The translations under genes were made by a program, and so were the position numbers. Under the pieces are notes generated by a model, which saw only the letters and a list, made by a program, of their open reading frames with translations, ran no database searches and was not told the DNA's origin. A stretch of DNA of 25,779 nucleotides from SIG588 sp045654545 (GTDB lineage Bacteria > Bacillota > Clostridia > Oscillospirales > Acutalibacteraceae): the NCBI GenBank assembly GCA_045654545.1, contig JAZONO010000010.1:1-25779 (forward strand). The letters are read 5' to 3'. The stretch's first letter is position 1. Each line of letters opens with the position of its first letter. Shown here piece after piece: positions 23,134 to 25,779 of the stretch.

Positions 23134-24345
23134 TTATTTGCCCAGCATACGGTACATCAAGCGATACCCAATCTCTTGATGAATGCCCGTGCTGCGTGCC
23201 GCCGCCTCGGTAAAACGTGTCACGCCGCTGTTCTTCTTGTCGTTGCTGCGATACAAAAGGTAGGGAACGGGATCTGCCGTGTGGGTGCGAATGGTCAGCG
23301 GTGTCGGATGGTCGGGGAGAATGAGAACGGTGTAGTCATCCATCTCATCAAGTGCTTTCAACAACGGTCCCAATACACGGGAATCAATGTCCTCGATTGC
23401 CTTCACTTTGTTTTTTATTTCACCGCGGTGACCGCACTCATCGGGACCTTCCAGATGAATGTACACCAGATCCTGACCGCTCTTCAACTCGTTAATAGCG
23501 GCGTTCAGCTTGCCTTCGTAGTTGGTGTCAATATAACCCGTGGCACCTTCCACCGCGCACACGTGCATATCGGCAATGCGTGCGATGCCTTTGAGCAGAT
23601 CGACCGCCGAGATCATGGAACCTTTGATACCGAAACGCGCGGTGAAGTTCTGCAAACTGGGACGGTTACCCTGACCCCACAGCCAAATGGCGTTGGCAGG
23701 GTTTTCACCTTTTTCTGCACGTGCTTTATTGATGGGATGATCACGCAAAATGTCCACGCTTTGTTGCATCAGGTTGAGCAGTGGCGCGGCATCGGGATGC
23801 GAGGGGATATACTCGCCGATCACGCGCCCTGTAATATCGTGCGGCGGCGTGATCTTGCCCAGCGCGGTTTTGCCTCCGTGCCACACAAGACAGTGGCGAT
23901 ATGCCGTACCGGTGTAAAAATCGAATTCCTCGCCGCCGAGCGCTTCTTGTAACGTGCGAATGATGGCATCCGCTTCGGCTGTGGGAATGTCGCCTGCACA
24001 GTAGTCAAGAATCGTCTTTTCAGCATATACGTCATCATCCGACAACGTAACCAGATTGCACCGTAACGCCACGTCGTCATCCGCCAAATCGATGCCGATG
24101 TTGGCGGCTTCCAAGGGGGAACGGCCGGTGTAACACTCTTTGGTGTCGTAACCGAGCACGGCCAGGTTTGCCACGTCACTGCCGGGGGACAACCCATCGG
24201 GCACAGTGCGTACCGTGCCGACCTCTGCATGACACGCCAACGCATCCATATGCGGTTTATGAGCAGCTTCGGCAGGGGTTTGTCCGTTTAATCCGTCAAA
24301 CGGAACGTCCGCCATACCGTCGCACAACAGAACTACATATTTCAA
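23134..24345 (-). CDS. apgM: Cofactor-independent phosphoglycerate mutase, archaeal/ApgM type
   Basis: Interconverts 3- and 2-phosphoglycerate; an alkaline-phosphatase superfamily metalloenzyme. It has 403 residues, usual for ApgM. The metal ligand region is KYVVLLCDGMAD at the N-terminus, the nucleophile region is SPGSDVANLAVLGYD, and the C-terminal metal site is in VLILPDHPTP. Related homoserine kinase-like members exist, so the exact reaction is inferred from the family. I choose TTG 24345, giving MKYVVLLCDGMAD, the family's normal N-terminus. An extended Shine-Dalgarno GGTGATC lies immediately upstream at effective spacing. In-frame ATG (24357) and GTG (24354) are possible but sit against AAAGGA. 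Confidence 0.9.
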   Translation of the reverse strand: MKYVVLLCDGMADVPFDGLNGQTPAEAAHKPHMDALACHAEVGTVRTVPDGLSPGSDVANLAVLGYDTKECYTGRSPLEAANIGIDLADDDVALRCNLVTLSDDDVYAEKTILDYCAGDIPTAEADAIIRTLQEALGGEEFDFYTGTAYRHCLVWHGGKTALGKITPPHDITGRVIGEYIPSHPDAAPLLNLMQQSVDILRDHPINKARAEKGENPANAIWLWGQGNRPSLQNFTARFGIKGSMISAVDLLKGIARIADMHVCAVEGATGYIDTNYEGKLNAAINELKSGQDLVYIHLEGPDECGHRGEIKNKVKAIEDIDSRVLGPLLKALDEMDDYTVLILPDHPTPLTIRTHTADPVPYLLYRSNDKKNSGVTRFTEAAARSTGIHQEIGYRLMYRMLGK

Positions 24346-24375
24346 AATGATCACCATTCCTTTCACTTGGTTTCT

Positions 24376-24381
24376 ATTATA
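24376..24381 (-). promoter_or_regulatory. -10 element of the apgM promoter
   Basis: A perfect TATAAT on the minus strand, about 30 bp before apgM. No convincing -35 is present at 16-18 bp, so the promoter may need an activator or be weak. Confidence 0.45.
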
Positions 24382-24432
24382 CTCGAATTGCAAAAAAAGG
24401 GAAGAGGTTTCCAATATTTTTTTCAAATGTGG

Positions 24433-24461
24433 TTGATTTTTCTTTTGAAATGCGGTATACT
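24433..24461 (+). promoter_or_regulatory. Sigma-A promoter of the oadGB genes
   Basis: TTGATT (24433-24438), a 17-bp spacer and TATACT (24456-24461), divergent from the apgM promoter about 55 bp away. Confidence 0.75.
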
Positions 24462-24537
24462 GTCGGTAAGATAATAATGGGGGAGTTTGGTGGCAAAAAA
24501 ACCCCTTCTTTTCAGAAAGCGAGGCAAGGATATGGAT

Positions 24538-24924
24538 ATGTTTTTTGCAGCGGTGGAATCCGGCAGTGTGATCATCGGCGATTCGTTAATGACGGGTCTG
24601 ATTCTGCTTGTGGTGGTGTTTGCGGCGCTGGTAGCCTTGGCATGCGTGATCCAGCTGTTTGGTAAGATTGGTGCGTCCGAAAAGGCGGCGCCCCAACAGG
24701 TGACGCCTCCAGCGCCGAAGGCGAAGAAAGTGGTTACCGCGCCGACAGCGGTTTCTGCTCAGACCGAGGATGAAGATGAAATCGCGGCTGTGATCGCGGC
24801 CGCTGTTGCCATGATGGCGCCTGCCGGTGTTACCTATCATGTGCGTCGCATTACGCCTGCCGGTGTGCGTGCCCGTTCCGAATGGGCAACCGCCGCCGTG
24901 CGGCAGAACACCATGCCGTTTTAA
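24538..24924 (+). CDS. Sodium-pumping decarboxylase gamma subunit (OadG)
   Basis: A small membrane subunit that holds the carboxyltransferase/biotin part against the beta subunit in sodium-translocating decarboxylases. It has 128 residues. One membrane helix lies near the N-terminus (MTGLILLVVVFAALVALACV), followed by an Ala/Pro/Lys-rich linker and an Ala-rich helix (DEDEIAAVIAAAVAMMA), the usual OadG layout. ATG 24538 has AAGGA 7 nt upstream. An in-frame GTG at 24490 behind GGGGGAG would add 16 residues with a basic start and is the main alternative. It is 18 bases ahead of the beta subunit gene. Confidence 0.82.
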   Translation: MFFAAVESGSVIIGDSLMTGLILLVVVFAALVALACVIQLFGKIGASEKAAPQQVTPPAPKAKKVVTAPTAVSAQTEDEDEIAAVIAAAVAMMAPAGVTYHVRRITPAGVRARSEWATAAVRQNTMPF

Positions 24925-24942
24925 TGTACAAGGAGGGGCACC

Positions 24943-25779
24943 GTGGAAGCGTTATTAAAAGCAATTGTTGAGTTGTGGAACGAATCCGGTTTTGCACAGC
25001 TTATGAATTTTGAAGGCGGCGGCTGGAAGAATCTCATCATGATTCTGGTCTCGTTCGTACTTATTTACTTGGCTATCAAAAAGCAGTTTGAGCCTATGCT
25101 CTTGTTGCCGATTGCGTTTGGTATGTTGCTGTGCAACCTGCCGCTCGGCGGCATTATGGACCCACAGCAAAACCAGTTGATTCCGCTCACAGAGGCTGAA
25201 TTGGAGCAGTATGCAAACGGCGTTTTCGCACAGAATTACCCTGTGTTCGAGGATATGGCCGGCAACCTTTATTGGCAGCATTTTGATCAGGGCGGCCTAA
25301 TGTGGTATTTGTATCAAGGCGTAAAGTTCGGCATTTATCCGCCGCTTATCTTCCTTGGTATCGGTTGTATGACCGACTTTGGTCCGCTGATCTCCAACCC
25401 GAAGAGCTTGTTGCTCGGCGCAGCCGCACAGTTCGGTATTATTATCACCTTCGTTGGTGCACGTGCCATGGGGTTGTTTGGTGTGGAATCGTTGGCGTTC
25501 AGCAAAGCGGAAGCGGCTTCCATTGCCATTATCGGCGGTGCGGACGGCCCGACAGCCATTTTCTTGACCTCGCAGTTGGCACCGCATCTACTTGGTGCGA
25601 TCGCAGTGGCGGCATATTCCTATATGGCGCTGGTGCCGATCATTCAGCCGCCCATTATGAAGATGCTCACCACCAAAGAAGAACGTGCCATCAAAATGGA
25701 TCAGCTTAAACCGGTTACCAAGAATCAGAAGATTCTGTTCCCGATTGTGGTGACGTTGCTTTGCGTGTTGCTGTTGCCT
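24943..25779 (+). CDS. Sodium-pumping decarboxylase beta subunit (OadB), 3' end missing
   Basis: The integral membrane subunit that decarboxylates carboxybiotin and exports Na+. 279 residues are visible with no stop before the window ends; the family is usually 370-430. GTG 24943 has AAGGAGG 6 nt upstream. Features seen: several membrane helices; LIFLGIGCMTDFGPLISNPK; and the conserved GGADGPTAIF with Asp201, in the position of the essential Asp203 of Klebsiella OadB. The decarboxylated substrate (oxaloacetate, methylmalonyl-CoA or glutaconyl-CoA) depends on the alpha subunit, which is outside the window. Confidence 0.93.
   Translation, partial: MEALLKAIVELWNESGFAQLMNFEGGGWKNLIMILVSFVLIYLAIKKQFEPMLLLPIAFGMLLCNLPLGGIMDPQQNQLIPLTEAELEQYANGVFAQNYPVFEDMAGNLYWQHFDQGGLMWYLYQGVKFGIYPPLIFLGIGCMTDFGPLISNPKSLLLGAAAQFGIIITFVGARAMGLFGVESLAFSKAEAASIAIIGGADGPTAIFLTSQLAPHLLGAIAVAAYSYMALVPIIQPPIMKMLTTKEERAIKMDQLKPVTKNQKILFPIVVTLLCVLLLP

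Overview
The window reads as a spore-forming, low-to-mid GC Gram-positive anaerobe of the class Clostridia, most likely an Oscillospiraceae/Ruminococcaceae-type gut bacterium. The grounds are: a type I dockerin on a secreted protein, a SpoVAF/GerA-family spore germination protein, a putative sodium-pumping decarboxylase, strong AAAGGAGG ribosome binding sites with several TTG and GTG starts, and extended -10 sigma-A promoters. The species cannot be named from the sequence alone. Gene density is high and no stretch over 300 bases lacks a gene. I saw no tRNA, rRNA, insertion sequence, prophage or CRISPR array. Layout: (1) 1-1755 is the 3' part of a large secreted beta-helix protein with a C-terminal dockerin, closed by a terminator. 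(2) 1902-10056 is one tightly packed operon with its own extended -10 promoter and a perfect-stem terminator: thyX, a divergent tmk, a DUF2156 protein, a GNAT acetyltransferase, a DJ-1/PfpI protein, 5-formyl-THF cyclo-ligase, two tandem MltG-type transglycosylases and a U32 protein. It joins thymidylate/folate metabolism to cell wall processing, and its end resembles the yrr locus of Bacillus (mltG - U32 genes - class B PBP). (3) 10138-11751 is a class B penicillin-binding protein. (4) 11815-13942 holds two metallochaperone-type (CobW/COG0523) GTPases. The first carries an 80-residue His/Cys metal-binding repeat; the second joins a CobW-like GTPase to a DUF1980/YcgQ-like domain. (5) 13994-15433 is a SpoVAF-like protein. 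(6) 15487-19573 is a potABCD polyamine ABC transporter operon behind a roughly 205-nt structured leader. (7) 19668-20395 (minus) holds apt and a 40-codon ORF with its own near-consensus promoter. (8) 20527-23095 is a HAD phosphatase plus an ABC exporter. (9) 23134-24345 (minus) is a cofactor-independent phosphoglycerate mutase. (10) 24538 to the end is oadG and the start of oadB.

The best candidate for an undescribed system is the potABCD leader. It contains a compact H-type pseudoknot (two perfect 7-bp helices, with loops of 3 and 10 nt) and a 10-bp helix that buries the potA Shine-Dalgarno. A second copy of CCGCAA upstream could compete for the anti-Shine-Dalgarno strand. That is the logic of a translational riboswitch placed before a polyamine importer. 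I do not recognise it as a named riboswitch class. Secondary candidates are the paired unusual CobW-type GTPases, the zinc-ribbon MltG paralogue and the 40-codon ORF.
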